DNA from: JAYFQF01 sp034927285
GTDB lineage: Bacteria; Bacillota; Peptococcia; DRI-13; UBA5745
Direction of reading: 5' to 3'
DNA length: 64,000 nt
Assembly (NCBI GenBank): GCA_034927285.1
Contig: JAYFQF010000009.1
Location: 1 to 64,000 of the forward strand
A program made the position numbers and the translations under genes. Within the stretch, counting starts at the first letter, position 1; each line of letters starts with the position of its first letter. Shown piece by piece: positions 16,190 through 25,752 of this stretch. The notes below the pieces were generated by a model that was not told the origin of the DNA, made no database searches, and was given only the letters and a program-made list of their open reading frames with translations.

Positions 16190-17416
16190 ATGACAAAGAC
16201 GACAAAGAACGGACGGAAGAGAAGGCAGCGGCTGTTTTGCTTGCTTTTATCGGCGGCGCTTTTTTGCAGCCTGACGCCTCTTCCCCGGCTTCTGGCTGAC
16301 CCCACGGATATTATCATCACCGACGAAAATGATCAGAAGGCCTTTGATCAGGGCATGAAGCAGCTGGAGGAATACAGCAAGAAGACCGAGCAGATCAAAA
16401 AGGAGCAGAATGAAAAGACCGCCCAGCAAAAGGGCCTGAACGGCCAGATCAAGCAAAAACAAAATCAGGTGGTGGACCTGGAGGAGGAACTCACCGTTTT
16501 GGACGGAGAAATCCAGGTGGCGGAAAAGGCGATTCAGACCCTGGAGGTGGAAATCACCGAAAAAACCGGCCAGGTGGATCAGCGTTCCGACTATCTCAAC
16601 CAGCGCCTGGTTCAGGTTTACGTGGACGGGGAGATGTCCTTTCTGGACGTGCTCTTTGATTCCGTCAGCCTGACGGATTTTTTGACCCGCTACGATCTGA
16701 TGGGCAGGATTGTGGATCAGGACGTGGAATTATTAACGGATCTGCAGCGGGAAAAGGCGGAACTGGACGAGGATAAGCAGCTTTTGGAGGAAACCAAGGC
16801 GGGGCTTGAAGCGGACAAGGGTTCCCGGGAGGAGAAGGTCAAGGCTCTGGAATCCCAGCAGATGGAGCTGGAACGTAAATCCGTCCAACTGGGCAGCGAC
16901 CTGAAAGAACTGGAGGCCGCCGAGGACGAACTGAACGAGCTGTCTCAACAGATCATGAAGATGGTGGCGGAGATCCAGGCAAAACATTCCTCGGTCTATT
17001 TGGGCAAAGGCACCATGGGCTGGCCGGTGGCCAGTTATACCCGGATCAGCTCTTATTACGGCTACCGGCTGCATCCCATCCTGAAGGTGCAGCGTTTCCA
17101 TTCCGGGATCGATATTGCCGCGCCGAAAGAAACGCCGGCTCTGGCCTCGGAGACCGGCAAGGTCATCGTGGCCACCAACATGGGCGGCTTTGGCAATACG
17201 GTGATTATCGACCACGGCGGCGGGGTATCCAGCCAATACTCCCACCTGAATTCCTTTGCCGTAAGCGTAGGGGAGTTTGTGGCCAAGGGCCAGAAGGTTG
17301 GGGGCGTAGGCACCACGGGCTTAAGCACCGGCAATCATCTGCATTTTCAGATCATGGTGAATGGGGAAACCGTGGACCCGTTGGGCAGCGGCAAATACTA
17401 CGTGAGGGAACCTTAG
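16190..17416 (+). CDS. EnvC/LytM-type murein hydrolase activator (copy 2)
   Basis: 408 residues, a tandem paralogue of the preceding protein with the same layout: signal sequence (LFCLLLSAALFCSL), coiled coil (about 55-265) and M23 domain. The zinc ligands H304, D308, H383 and H385 are intact. The two share long blocks, for example SLTDFLTRYDLM and VGGVGTTGLSTGNHLHF versus IGGVGTTGLSTGNHLHF. The N-terminal part and linkers differ most, so the pair may have different FtsX contacts or timing. ATG at 16190 follows AAAGGAGGCGG. Confidence 0.9.
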   Translation: MTKTTKNGRKRRQRLFCLLLSAALFCSLTPLPRLLADPTDIIITDENDQKAFDQGMKQLEEYSKKTEQIKKEQNEKTAQQKGLNGQIKQKQNQVVDLEEELTVLDGEIQVAEKAIQTLEVEITEKTGQVDQRSDYLNQRLVQVYVDGEMSFLDVLFDSVSLTDFLTRYDLMGRIVDQDVELLTDLQREKAELDEDKQLLEETKAGLEADKGSREEKVKALESQQMELERKSVQLGSDLKELEAAEDELNELSQQIMKMVAEIQAKHSSVYLGKGTMGWPVASYTRISSYYGYRLHPILKVQRFHSGIDIAAPKETPALASETGKVIVATNMGGFGNTVIIDHGGGVSSQYSHLNSFAVSVGEFVAKGQKVGGVGTTGLSTGNHLHFQIMVNGETVDPLGSGKYYVREP

Positions 17417-17585
17417 ACTCCCGGCGCATAGGACAAGGACATATACGCATAGGATAAACAACAGGACCGGCGGCCGGAACGGCAGCGCCGCGGCGGCGCC
17501 CGGTCGATATCCTGCCGCCGGCGGATCCGTTTTGCGGATCTGCGCGGCGGCTTTGGAATTTTGAAGTTAAGGTCGGTGAATCCCT

Positions 17586-18983
17586 TTGAAAAAATTACTG
17601 AGAGGACTGGGCGTCTTCTTTTTGACCGTCTGCGTGATCGTCACCGGCGTGGTGGGAGTGGTGGCGGTCATGTATCCCCGTCAGATTACAGACATGGTAA
17701 CCGTGGCCTATCTGGTGAACCGGGATTATCTGGAGGAACTGGATCTGGGGACCTTGCTGGACGGAGCAACCGCCGGCGTGGCTCAGGCTACCGGGGATAT
17801 CCGCACCTTCTTTTTAACGCCGGAGGAAAACCTGGCGGTGTCCATGTCCAATCAGGGGATCACCGGTGTGGTGGGCATCACCGTGGACGGGGTCAAAGCG
17901 CAGGAAGACCGGCTGATCATCCGGGAGATCACCCCCGGCAGCGGGGCGGCGGAAGCCGGGCTGCAGGTGGGGGACGCGATTTTGCAGATCGGCCAGCACC
18001 TGGTGAAGGACCTGACGGTGGATCAGGCGGTGGAGCTGGTACGGGGGCCTTTAAATACCGCCGTGGAACTGCTGATCCTGCGGGAAGGGGAAGAAGCCAA
18101 AACCTATCAGGTCACCAGAAAAGGGACGGCCACGGTGGAGTCGGTTACCTCCGGCATTCTCAAGGAGGAATATCTGCCGGGCCATAAAATCGGCTATATT
18201 TCCATCGACTATTTTGCCCGCAATACCTACGTGCTGTTTGACGAGGCCCTGGACGGCATCCTGGACGCCGGGGCCCAGGCGCTGATTATCGACTTGCGGT
18301 ACAACGGCGGCGGCGATGTGGAGGCCACCCGGCAGATCGCCCGGCGGCTTTTGCCCGACGGCCTTTTAATGCGGCTGGATATGCGAAAGACCTCTCAGGA
18401 ATTCCGGATCGAAAATGCCGAACCCCTGGAGATCCCCTATGTTATCTTGGTTAACGGCGGCTCCGCTTCCGCTTCCGAGATTTTAAGCGGGGCGGTGAAG
18501 GATTACGGCGCCGGGATTTTGGTAGGGACCCGGACCTACGGCAAAGGTTCGGTGCAGAGCGTTTATGACCTGTTTACCGGCAGCGGCCTGCGGGTCACGG
18601 AAGGAAAATATTATCTGCCCGGCGGCGTCTGTATCGACGGTGAGGGCATCACCCCGGATTATGTGGTGGCCGGCGATCCCAGCGGCGAAAGCGATCCCCA
18701 GCTGTCAAAGGCCCTGGAACTGATTCAGGAACTGGTCAGCGGGAAAAATACCCTGGAAGGGATCCTGGAACGGGCCAAAACCGAAGGACAGCCGGCAGGG
18801 GAAGGCGAGGAGGCCGGCCAGGACAAAGCCCCGGCGGCCGGAGAAGAGGGGACCCCGGACGCCGGCGGGGAGCGGACCCCGGAGACCGGCAAAGAGGGCG
18901 CCGGTGAGGCCGGCGGCGAGCAAGCTCCGGAAGCAGGCAAAGAGGAAACCGGCGGCGCCGGCCGGGAGCAAACCCCGGAGTAA
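17586..18983 (+). CDS. C-terminal processing peptidase (S41, CtpA/CtpB family)
   Basis: 465 residues, membrane-anchored by an N-terminal helix (residues 8-30), working outside the membrane. A PDZ domain (about 95-175) with SGAAEAGLQVGDAILQI selects substrates; the S41 core follows. The Ser/Lys dyad fits S295 in NGGSASASEIL and K320 in RTYGKGSVQS. The start is TTG. The tail from about residue 400 to 465 is low-complexity (repeated AG-E, EAGKE and TPE units) and is not part of the known family. The position after ftsEX and LytM proteins is the common clostridial order, pointing to a role in envelope or sporulation proteolysis. Confidence 0.93.
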   Translation: MKKLLRGLGVFFLTVCVIVTGVVGVVAVMYPRQITDMVTVAYLVNRDYLEELDLGTLLDGATAGVAQATGDIRTFFLTPEENLAVSMSNQGITGVVGITVDGVKAQEDRLIIREITPGSGAAEAGLQVGDAILQIGQHLVKDLTVDQAVELVRGPLNTAVELLILREGEEAKTYQVTRKGTATVESVTSGILKEEYLPGHKIGYISIDYFARNTYVLFDEALDGILDAGAQALIIDLRYNGGGDVEATRQIARRLLPDGLLMRLDMRKTSQEFRIENAEPLEIPYVILVNGGSASASEILSGAVKDYGAGILVGTRTYGKGSVQSVYDLFTGSGLRVTEGKYYLPGGVCIDGEGITPDYVVAGDPSGESDPQLSKALELIQELVSGKNTLEGILERAKTEGQPAGEGEEAGQDKAPAAGEEGTPDAGGERTPETGKEGAGEAGGEQAPEAGKEETGGAGREQTPE

Positions 18984-19070
18984 AGCCGGAGCAATCCCCG
19001 GCGGAAGGTACCGCCTCCTAACGGTCCGGCAGGAAAAGCCCTCGGTAAAGGGGCAGAAAAGGAGCGCGGT

Positions 19071-20069
19071 GTGGCAGGGTTTGTGCAAAATTTTTTATCG
19101 GCTTACGGCCAGGCCCTTTTGGGCACGCCCTTCTTATTATTGATCCTGTTGGTGGGAATTTCTTATTGTTACCTTTATGGGGACCCGGTACAAGCCGGGT
19201 CCTTTGCTTTACGCCAAGCTCTGCGGGCCCTGCCGGCGGGCCTGGCCGGCAGCCTGCTTCTGGTGCTGGCCGGCATACGGGCCGAGGCGGTGACCACGGC
19301 CTGGCTGGTACCGGTAACCGTACTCCTGGCTCTTTGGCGGCCCCGCTTTATCTGCCTGGCTTATTCCGGCAGCGTGATTTGTTTTTGCCGTCTGGCTTTT
19401 GGAGCGCCGGCGGTGGATGTGCCCCAACTGATGGCGCTGACGGCCCTGCTGCATGTGATGGAAGGTCTGCTGGTGCTGACCGACGGGGGCCGGGGGATGC
19501 GGCCCCGGTTAATCCCGGCGCCGGCCGGTAATTTGCCGGGGGGCCCGGCCTTTGGCAGAAGGCCGGCGGCTCCGGCATTCCGCCGGCCAGGCTCCGGCGC
19601 TGACTCTTTGCCGCCGCTTTATCGCAAACGATACGATTTACAGCGGTTTTGGCCGTTGCCTTTGGTGCTGGTGACCGCCGTAAGGCTGCCTGCCGCCGGT
19701 CTGCCTCAGGCCTGGGCGGCGGTGTCGGAAATGCCCGGCTGGTGGCCCCTTTTGGGCCGGGAATTCCTGGATACCGCCGCCGGCCTCCAGGGACTGGGCG
19801 GCGGTTTGCTCCTGTCCCTGGCGCCTATGGCTACGGCCCTGGGCTTTTGCCAGAGTTTTCCCGCCGGCAGAGAAAAAGCCGGGCTGCGCCGCTGCGGCCT
19901 CGGGCTTTTGCTTTACAGCGCCGTGCTTTTTGGCCTTTGCTGGCTGGCGGACCGCTTTGCCGCCGCCGCTCTTTTGCAATGGTGGCCCCCTGTCTTTGCC
20001 ATTTTGGGCCACGAAGGGATCTGCCGCCTGCAGACCCCGGCCGTTGCCGGAACCGGAAAGAAGGGGTAA
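19071..20069 (+). CDS. Polytopic membrane protein downstream of ctpA
   Basis: 332 residues from a GTG that follows GGAG. About seven to eight hydrophobic segments (for example TPFLLLILLVGISYCYLYG, LAGSLLLVLAGI, LMALTALLHVMEGLLVL, LGLLLYSAVLFGLCWLA), broken by an Ala/Pro/Arg-rich loop near 145-190. In many Clostridia this slot holds a membrane protein with a C-terminal PDZ domain (MinJ-like). No PDZ domain is visible here, so this may be the membrane half alone. That reading is inferred from position and topology. The function is unknown. Confidence 0.6.
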   Translation: MAGFVQNFLSAYGQALLGTPFLLLILLVGISYCYLYGDPVQAGSFALRQALRALPAGLAGSLLLVLAGIRAEAVTTAWLVPVTVLLALWRPRFICLAYSGSVICFCRLAFGAPAVDVPQLMALTALLHVMEGLLVLTDGGRGMRPRLIPAPAGNLPGGPAFGRRPAAPAFRRPGSGADSLPPLYRKRYDLQRFWPLPLVLVTAVRLPAAGLPQAWAAVSEMPGWWPLLGREFLDTAAGLQGLGGGLLLSLAPMATALGFCQSFPAGREKAGLRRCGLGLLLYSAVLFGLCWLADRFAAAALLQWWPPVFAILGHEGICRLQTPAVAGTGKKG

Positions 20070-20160
20070 ACGATTAGCAGGGCCGCGCCGGGAGGATTTT
20101 CCCCTGCGCTTCCGCATCCTGACAGTATCACTTGTGAATTACACGGGAGGATTTTCCTTG

Positions 20161-20189
20161 TTGCATTTTTTTTTGCCCCGGGTTATAAT
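20161..20189 (+). promoter_or_regulatory. Promoter upstream of uvrB
   Basis: TTGCAT (20161-20166), 17-bp spacer, perfect TATAAT (20184-20189). uvrB starts 120 bases further on, leaving a long leader. No clear LexA box was recognised by eye. Confidence 0.7.
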
Positions 20190-20309
20190 AACCGTACCGG
20201 AACGAATGTTCCGGAAAATCATTACAAAAAAACCCTCTTGACAAGGATGATAAAATGTAGTTGGTATCAGGAATAATAATTAGTAAGATATGGTGATTAA
20301 GGAGATTTC

Positions 20310-22295
20310 ATGGCCATCGAAAGCGTTCCATTTAAAGTCATATCCGATTACCGGCTCAGGGGCGATCAGCCCCAGGCGGTGGAAAAGCTGTCGGCAGGTA
20401 TCCGGAGGGGCCTGCGGAACCAGATCCTTCTGGGAGCTACCGGTACCGGCAAGACCTTTACCATGGCCAAGGTCATCGAGCAGATCCAGAAGCCTACCCT
20501 GGTGCTGGCGCCCAATAAAACTTTGGCGGCCCAGCTTTATGGGGAGTTTAAGGAGTTTTTCCCGGAAAACGCCGTGGAATATTTCGTGTCTTACTACGAC
20601 TACTATCAGCCGGAAGCTTATGTTCCCGCCAGCGATACCTATATTGAGAAGGATTCTTCGATAAATGATGAGATCGAAAAGCTGCGCCACTCCGCTACCG
20701 CGGCCTTGCTGGAGCGCCGGGACGTGATCGTGGTGGCTTCCGTATCCTGTATTTACGGCCTGGGCTCACCCCAGGAGTATAAGGATCAGATGCTTTCCCT
20801 GCGGCCCGGCATGGAGATGGACCGGGACCGGATGCTGCGCCGTCTCATCGACATGCAGTACGACCGAAACGATATGAACTTTATCCGCAGTACCTTCCGG
20901 GTACGGGGGGACGTGGTGGAGGTTTTTCCCGCTTCCTCCTCGGAGGCCGCCGTCAGGGTGGAGTTCTTTGGCGACGAGATCGAGCGGATCACGGAAGTGG
21001 ATACCCTTACCGGCGAGGTGCTGAACCAGCGCCGGCACGTCAGTATCTTTCCCGCCAGCCATTATGTCACTTCCCGGGAGACCATGGAGCGGGCTTTGCG
21101 GGATATCGGCGAGGAGTTGCAGCAGCGGCTGAAGGAGCTGGAGGGCCAGGGACGGCTTTTGGAAGCCCAGCGCCTGGCTCAGCGGACGAATTATGATATG
21201 GAGATGCTGCAGGAGGTAGGCTTTTGCACCGGCATCGAAAACTATTCCCGCCACCTGATCGGAAAGAAGGCCGGGGAGCCCCCCTATACCCTGCTGGACT
21301 TTTTTCCCGAGGATTTCCTGATGATTATCGACGAGTCCCACGTGTCTGTGCCCCAGGTGGGCGGCATGTATGAGGGGGACCGCTCCCGGAAGACTACTTT
21401 GGTGGAGTATGGTTTTCGCCTGCCCTCGGCCCTGGATAACCGGCCGTTGAAGTTTACCGAATTTGAAGAGCGGGTCCATCAGGTGGTCTATGTCAGCGCC
21501 ACCCCGGGCCCCTATGAGATGAAGCATAACGACGGGCCGGTTGTGGAGCAGATTAACCGCCCCACAGGCCTTTTGGACCCCCAGATCATCGTGCGGCCGG
21601 TGAAGCATCAGCTGGACGACCTGCTGGGGGAGATCCGCATCCGGACTCAAAGGCAGGAGCGGGTGCTGGTGACTACACTGACGAAAAAGATGGCGGAGGA
21701 TTTGACGGATTACATGCGGGAAATGGGCATCAAGGTCCGCTACCTGCATTCGGAGGTAAAGACCCTGGAGCGGATGGAGATCATCCGGGATCTGCGGCTG
21801 GGGGTTTTCGACGTCCTGGTGGGCATTAACCTTTTGCGGGAAGGCCTGGACCTGCCGGAAGTTTCTTTGGTGGCGATTCTGGACGCCGACAAAGAGGGCT
21901 TCCTGCGTTCCGAACGCTCCCTGATCCAGACCTCCGGCCGGGCCGCCCGGAATGTAAACGGCCTGGTCATTATGTACGGCGACAGCATCACCGATTCTAT
22001 GGCCAGGGCCATGCGGGAGACCGACCGCCGCCGGCAGATCCAGAAAGAGTTTAATGAAAAGCACGGCATTGTGCCGCAGACCGTAAAAAAGGCGGTGCGG
22101 GACGTGGTGGAGATCACCCGGCCGGTGGAAAAGGAAGAGGGGGCCGGACAGGTTTCCCAGATGAGCAAAAAAGAATTGAAGGATTGGGTGGGCCGTCTGG
22201 AAAAAGAGATGCGCCAGGCAGCCAAGGAGCTGGATTTCGAGCGGGCCGCTCAGTTGCGGGACCTGATGCTGGAAATGAGAGCCCAGCTGAATTAG
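20310..22295 (+). CDS. uvrB: Excinuclease ABC subunit B
   Basis: 661 residues, normal length. UvrB verifies DNA damage during nucleotide excision repair, loaded by UvrA and then joined by UvrC. Motifs: Walker [10 protein letters not shown] near residue 40, the beta-hairpin [12 protein letters not shown] near 95, SATPGPYE near 400, helicase motifs V/VI ([23 protein letters not shown]) and the C-terminal UVR domain ([22 protein letters not shown]) that contacts UvrC. ATG follows GGAGATTTC. First gene of a uvrB-uvrA-uvrC group. Confidence 0.98.
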   Translation: MAIESVPFKVISDYRLRGDQPQAVEKLSAGIRRGLRNQILLGATGTGKTFTMAKVIEQIQKPTLVLAPNKTLAAQLYGEFKEFFPENAVEYFVSYYDYYQPEAYVPASDTYIEKDSSINDEIEKLRHSATAALLERRDVIVVASVSCIYGLGSPQEYKDQMLSLRPGMEMDRDRMLRRLIDMQYDRNDMNFIRSTFRVRGDVVEVFPASSSEAAVRVEFFGDEIERITEVDTLTGEVLNQRRHVSIFPASHYVTSRETMERALRDIGEELQQRLKELEGQGRLLEAQRLAQRTNYDMEMLQEVGFCTGIENYSRHLIGKKAGEPPYTLLDFFPEDFLMIIDESHVSVPQVGGMYEGDRSRKTTLVEYGFRLPSALDNRPLKFTEFEERVHQVVYVSATPGPYEMKHNDGPVVEQINRPTGLLDPQIIVRPVKHQLDDLLGEIRIRTQRQERVLVTTLTKKMAEDLTDYMREMGIKVRYLHSEVKTLERMEIIRDLRLGVFDVLVGINLLREGLDLPEVSLVAILDADKEGFLRSERSLIQTSGRAARNVNGLVIMYGDSITDSMARAMRETDRRRQIQKEFNEKHGIVPQTVKKAVRDVVEITRPVEKEEGAGQVSQMSKKELKDWVGRLEKEMRQAAKELDFERAAQLRDLMLEMRAQLN

Positions 22296-22395
22296 CGGCC
22301 GGGCTGCCGCCGCCTCACCCGGCGCTGCCCAAAGCCCGGACCGGGGGAGTTTTCCTGCCGGAGACCGGCTGACAGAAGAAGGAGTAAACAGCAGT

Positions 22396-25300
22396 ATGGC
22401 AAAAGACAAAATCATGATCAAGGGAGCCCGCTCCCATAACCTGAAAAATATCGACGTGGAGATCCCCCGGGATAAGCTGGTGGTTATTACCGGCCTTTCC
22501 GGCAGCGGAAAAAGCTCCCTGGCCTTTGATACGATTTACGCCGAAGGCCAGAGGCGCTATGTGGAGTCTCTGTCCTCCTATGCCCGGATGTTTCTGGGGC
22601 AGATGGACAAGCCGGACGTGGACTATATCGAAGGTTTGTCCCCGGCCATTTCCATCGACCAGAAGACTACCAGCCGAAATCCCCGTTCCACTGTGGGGAC
22701 GGTAACGGAGATTTATGACTATCTCCGGCTTTTATACGCCCGTATCGGCCAGGTCCGCTGCTGGAAATGCGGTAAGCCTGTGGAGCGGCAGACCGTCGAT
22801 CAGATGGTGGACCAGATCCTGTCCTGGGGGGAAGGCTGCCGGCTGCAGATTCTGGCTCCTTTGGTCCGGGGCAAAAAAGGCGAGCATGCCAAGATCTTTG
22901 AGGATATTCGCCGGGAGGGCTATGTCCGGGTCCGGGTTGACGGAGAAATCCGGGAGGCTTCCGAAGAGATCCGGTTAGAAAAGAATAAAAAGCACATCAT
23001 CGAAGCGGTGGTGGACCGTATCGTCCTGAAGCCGGATTCCGGCAAGCGGCTGGCCAGCTCCCTGGAGACGGCCATGAATCTTTCCGGCGGCCTGGCTGCC
23101 GTAGTCTGGACCGATCCCCGGGAAGGCAGATCGGACCAGGCCCGCCAGCAGGAGGAAGCTTTGGCGGGCCTGGACGAACGGGCATCCGCAGAGGACCGGC
23201 AGGCATTGGCAAAGGCCGCGGAACCCGTAAGCCACGAGCGGATTTTTTCCCAGCAGTTCGCCTGCGTGGACTGCGGCATCAGCTTTGAGGAACCGGCTCC
23301 CCGGATGTTCTCGTTCAACAGCCCCTTCGGCGCCTGCCCCACCTGCGACGGACTGGGATATAAACTGGAGGTGGACCCTGATCTGGTGATCCCGGACCAG
23401 AGCCGGAGCCTGGATGAGAATGCCATCGACCCCTGGATCAAGGGCATTTCCAACTGGTACCTGGGCATTATGGCCGGCACCTGCCGTCATTTCGGTATTC
23501 CTACGGACATACCCTTCCGGGATCTCAGCGAGGAGCATAAAAAGATCCTGCTTTACGGCGCCGGAAATACCAATATTACCTTCGAGTATACCAATTCTCA
23601 GGGTCAGCGCCGCAGTTACCAGGCTCACTACGAGGGCGTGATCAATATGCTGCAGCGGCGTTTCCGGGAATCCCAGTCGGATTATTCCCGCAGCGAGCTG
23701 GAGCAGTATATGACCAGCATGCCCTGCCCGGACTGCCGGGGCAAGCGGCTGAAGCCGGAAGCCTTGTCCGTTTATGTGGGCGGAAAAAACATTTACGAAG
23801 TGACCAGCCTGTCCGTAGGGGCGGCGCTGAAATTTTTTGAAAACCTGGAGCTGACCCAGCGCCAGCAGCTGATCGCCGCCCAGATCTTAAAAGAGATCAG
23901 GGCCCGGCTGGGTTTTTTGCGGAATGTGGGTCTGGACTATGTGACCCTGCACCGGGCCGCCGGCACCCTTTCCGGCGGCGAGGCCCAGCGCATCCGGCTG
24001 GCCACCCAGATCGGCTCCAGCCTGATGGGCGTGCTGTATATCCTGGACGAGCCTTCCATCGGCTTGCATCAGCGGGATAACGCCCGGCTGATCGATACCC
24101 TGCTTTCTCTCAGGGACATTGGAAATACCGTTTTGGTGGTGGAGCATGACGAGGATACCATGCGGGCCGCCGATTATATCCTGGATATCGGGCCCGGGGC
24201 CGGTGTCCACGGCGGCGAAGTGGTCTGCGCCGGCACCCTGGAGGATATCGAAGCCTGTGAACGTTCCGTCACCGGCCAATATCTGCGGGGAGTCAAACGG
24301 ATTCCCGTGCCGCTTTTCCGCCGCCCTCTCAACGGCAAATGGCTGACGGTGGTGGGGGCCCGGGAAAACAACCTGAAAAATATCGAAGTAAAAATCCCGC
24401 TGGGGGTCTTTACCTGCGTCACCGGTGTTTCCGGCAGCGGAAAAAGCTCCCTGGTAAACGAAATCGTCTACAAGCGCCTGGCGGCGGAACTGAACCGGGC
24501 CCACACCAAGGCCGGCGATCACGACCGGATTCTGGGGCTGGAGCATCTGGATAAAGTCATCAATATCGACCAATCCCCCATCGGCCGTACGCCCCGCTCC
24601 AATCCAGCCACTTATACCGGGGTTTTTGATTTGATCCGCCAGGTCTTTGCCTCGGTGCCGGAAGCCAAGCTGCGGGGTTATCAGCAGGGCCGCTTCAGCT
24701 TCAATATCAAGGGAGGCCGCTGTGAGGCCTGCGCCGGCGACGGCATTTTGAAAATCGAGATGCATTTTCTGCCGGATATCTATGTGCCCTGCGAGGTCTG
24801 CAAGGGCAAACGCTATAACCGGGAAACCCTGGAGGTCCATTACAAAGGGAAATCCATTGCCGACGTGCTGGACATGACCGTAGACGAGGCGGTAGAGTTT
24901 TTTGCCAATCACCCCAAGATCCACCGCAAGCTGAAGACTTTGCAGGACGTGGGTCTGGGCTATATCCGCCTGGGCCAGCCGGCCACCACTCTCTCCGGAG
25001 GCGAGGCTCAGCGGGTAAAGCTGGCCACGGAGCTTTCCCGGCGTTCCACCGGTAAGACCATGTATATTCTGGACGAGCCTACGACGGGCCTGCATACCGA
25101 CGATATCGCCAAGCTTTTGTCGGTACTGCACCGCCTGGTGGAGCAGGGGGACAGCGTCCTGGTGATCGAGCATAACCTGGATGTGATTAAGACCGCCGAC
25201 TACTGCATCGACATGGGGCCGGAAGGAGGCTTCCGGGGCGGCACCGTGGTAGCTCAGGGCACCCCCGAAGAACTGGTGGCGGCCAAGGCCGTCAGTTATA

Positions 25301-25713
25301 CCGGCGAGTTTTTGGAGCCGGTGCTGGAGCGGGAAAAAAGCTTTGCCGCCGCCAGCCGGCCCTTTGGACCGCTGCCTTGCGGCGGCGGGGCTGGGGAAGC
25401 CGCCAGCCGGTCGGAAGAAGAGGCGGCAGACGCCGGGACAGAGGACGGAGATGAGGCTCCGGAGGAAGCTGTCGCGGGACCCGGGGCAGGAGGCAAAGCC
25501 TCTGAAGCTGCCGCCGGAAATGAGGCCGAAACCGCCGCCGGAAATGATGCTGCAAGTGCTGGCGGAAATGACGCCGCAGGCCGGGGAAAGGCCGCTTTTA
25601 AGAACGGCTCCCGGCCCGGCGCCAAAGCAGCGGCGAAAGCCATCGCTTCCGGCGGCGCCAAAGAAGCGGTAAAGGCCGGCGGCCCGGGGAAAAGGAAAAA
25701 GGCGGCCCGGTAG
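22396..25713 (+). CDS. uvrA: Excinuclease ABC subunit A with long C-terminal extension
   Basis: 1105 residues against the usual 940 or so. UvrA is the dimeric ABC-type ATPase that finds DNA lesions and loads UvrB. Both nucleotide-binding halves are complete: Walker [15 protein letters not shown] and [13 protein letters not shown], signatures [12 protein letters not shown] and [12 protein letters not shown], and zinc fingers ([19 protein letters not shown] with [16 protein letters not shown] with CEVCKGKR). The conserved protein ends near residue 980; the last 125 residues are Ala/Gly/Glu-rich low complexity, ending in a basic GKRKKAAR. The extension is in frame and ends at a clean stop, so the core should be functional. 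Confidence 0.97.
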   Translation: MAKDKIMIKGARSHNLKNIDVEIPRDKLVVITGLSGSGKSSLAFDTIYAEGQRRYVESLSSYARMFLGQMDKPDVDYIEGLSPAISIDQKTTSRNPRSTVGTVTEIYDYLRLLYARIGQVRCWKCGKPVERQTVDQMVDQILSWGEGCRLQILAPLVRGKKGEHAKIFEDIRREGYVRVRVDGEIREASEEIRLEKNKKHIIEAVVDRIVLKPDSGKRLASSLETAMNLSGGLAAVVWTDPREGRSDQARQQEEALAGLDERASAEDRQALAKAAEPVSHERIFSQQFACVDCGISFEEPAPRMFSFNSPFGACPTCDGLGYKLEVDPDLVIPDQSRSLDENAIDPWIKGISNWYLGIMAGTCRHFGIPTDIPFRDLSEEHKKILLYGAGNTNITFEYTNSQGQRRSYQAHYEGVINMLQRRFRESQSDYSRSELEQYMTSMPCPDCRGKRLKPEALSVYVGGKNIYEVTSLSVGAALKFFENLELTQRQQLIAAQILKEIRARLGFLRNVGLDYVTLHRAAGTLSGGEAQRIRLATQIGSSLMGVLYILDEPSIGLHQRDNARLIDTLLSLRDIGNTVLVVEHDEDTMRAADYILDIGPGAGVHGGEVVCAGTLEDIEACERSVTGQYLRGVKRIPVPLFRRPLNGKWLTVVGARENNLKNIEVKIPLGVFTCVTGVSGSGKSSLVNEIVYKRLAAELNRAHTKAGDHDRILGLEHLDKVINIDQSPIGRTPRSNPATYTGVFDLIRQVFASVPEAKLRGYQQGRFSFNIKGGRCEACAGDGILKIEMHFLPDIYVPCEVCKGKRYNRETLEVHYKGKSIADVLDMTVDEAVEFFANHPKIHRKLKTLQDVGLGYIRLGQPATTLSGGEAQRVKLATELSRRSTGKTMYILDEPTTGLHTDDIAKLLSVLHRLVEQGDSVLVIEHNLDVIKTADYCIDMGPEGGFRGGTVVAQGTPEELVAAKAVSYTGEFLEPVLEREKSFAAASRPFGPLPCGGGAGEAASRSEEEAADAGTEDGDEAPEEAVAGPGAGGKASEAAAGNEAETAAGNDAASAGGNDAAGRGKAAFKNGSRPGAKAAAKAIASGGAKEAVKAGGPGKRKKAAR

Positions 25714-25752
25714 CCGGAGCGGTAAAAAAATTAAGCCAGATCAGGAAAGGCC

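Noticed and set aside
20766..22421. Long minus-strand open frame opposite uvrB (551 codons)
   Set aside because: It is the antisense shadow of a highly conserved gene in GC-rich DNA, has no ribosome binding site and no recognisable domain.
23887..25173. Minus-strand open frame opposite uvrA
   Set aside because: Antisense shadow with His/Gln-rich composition and no domain.
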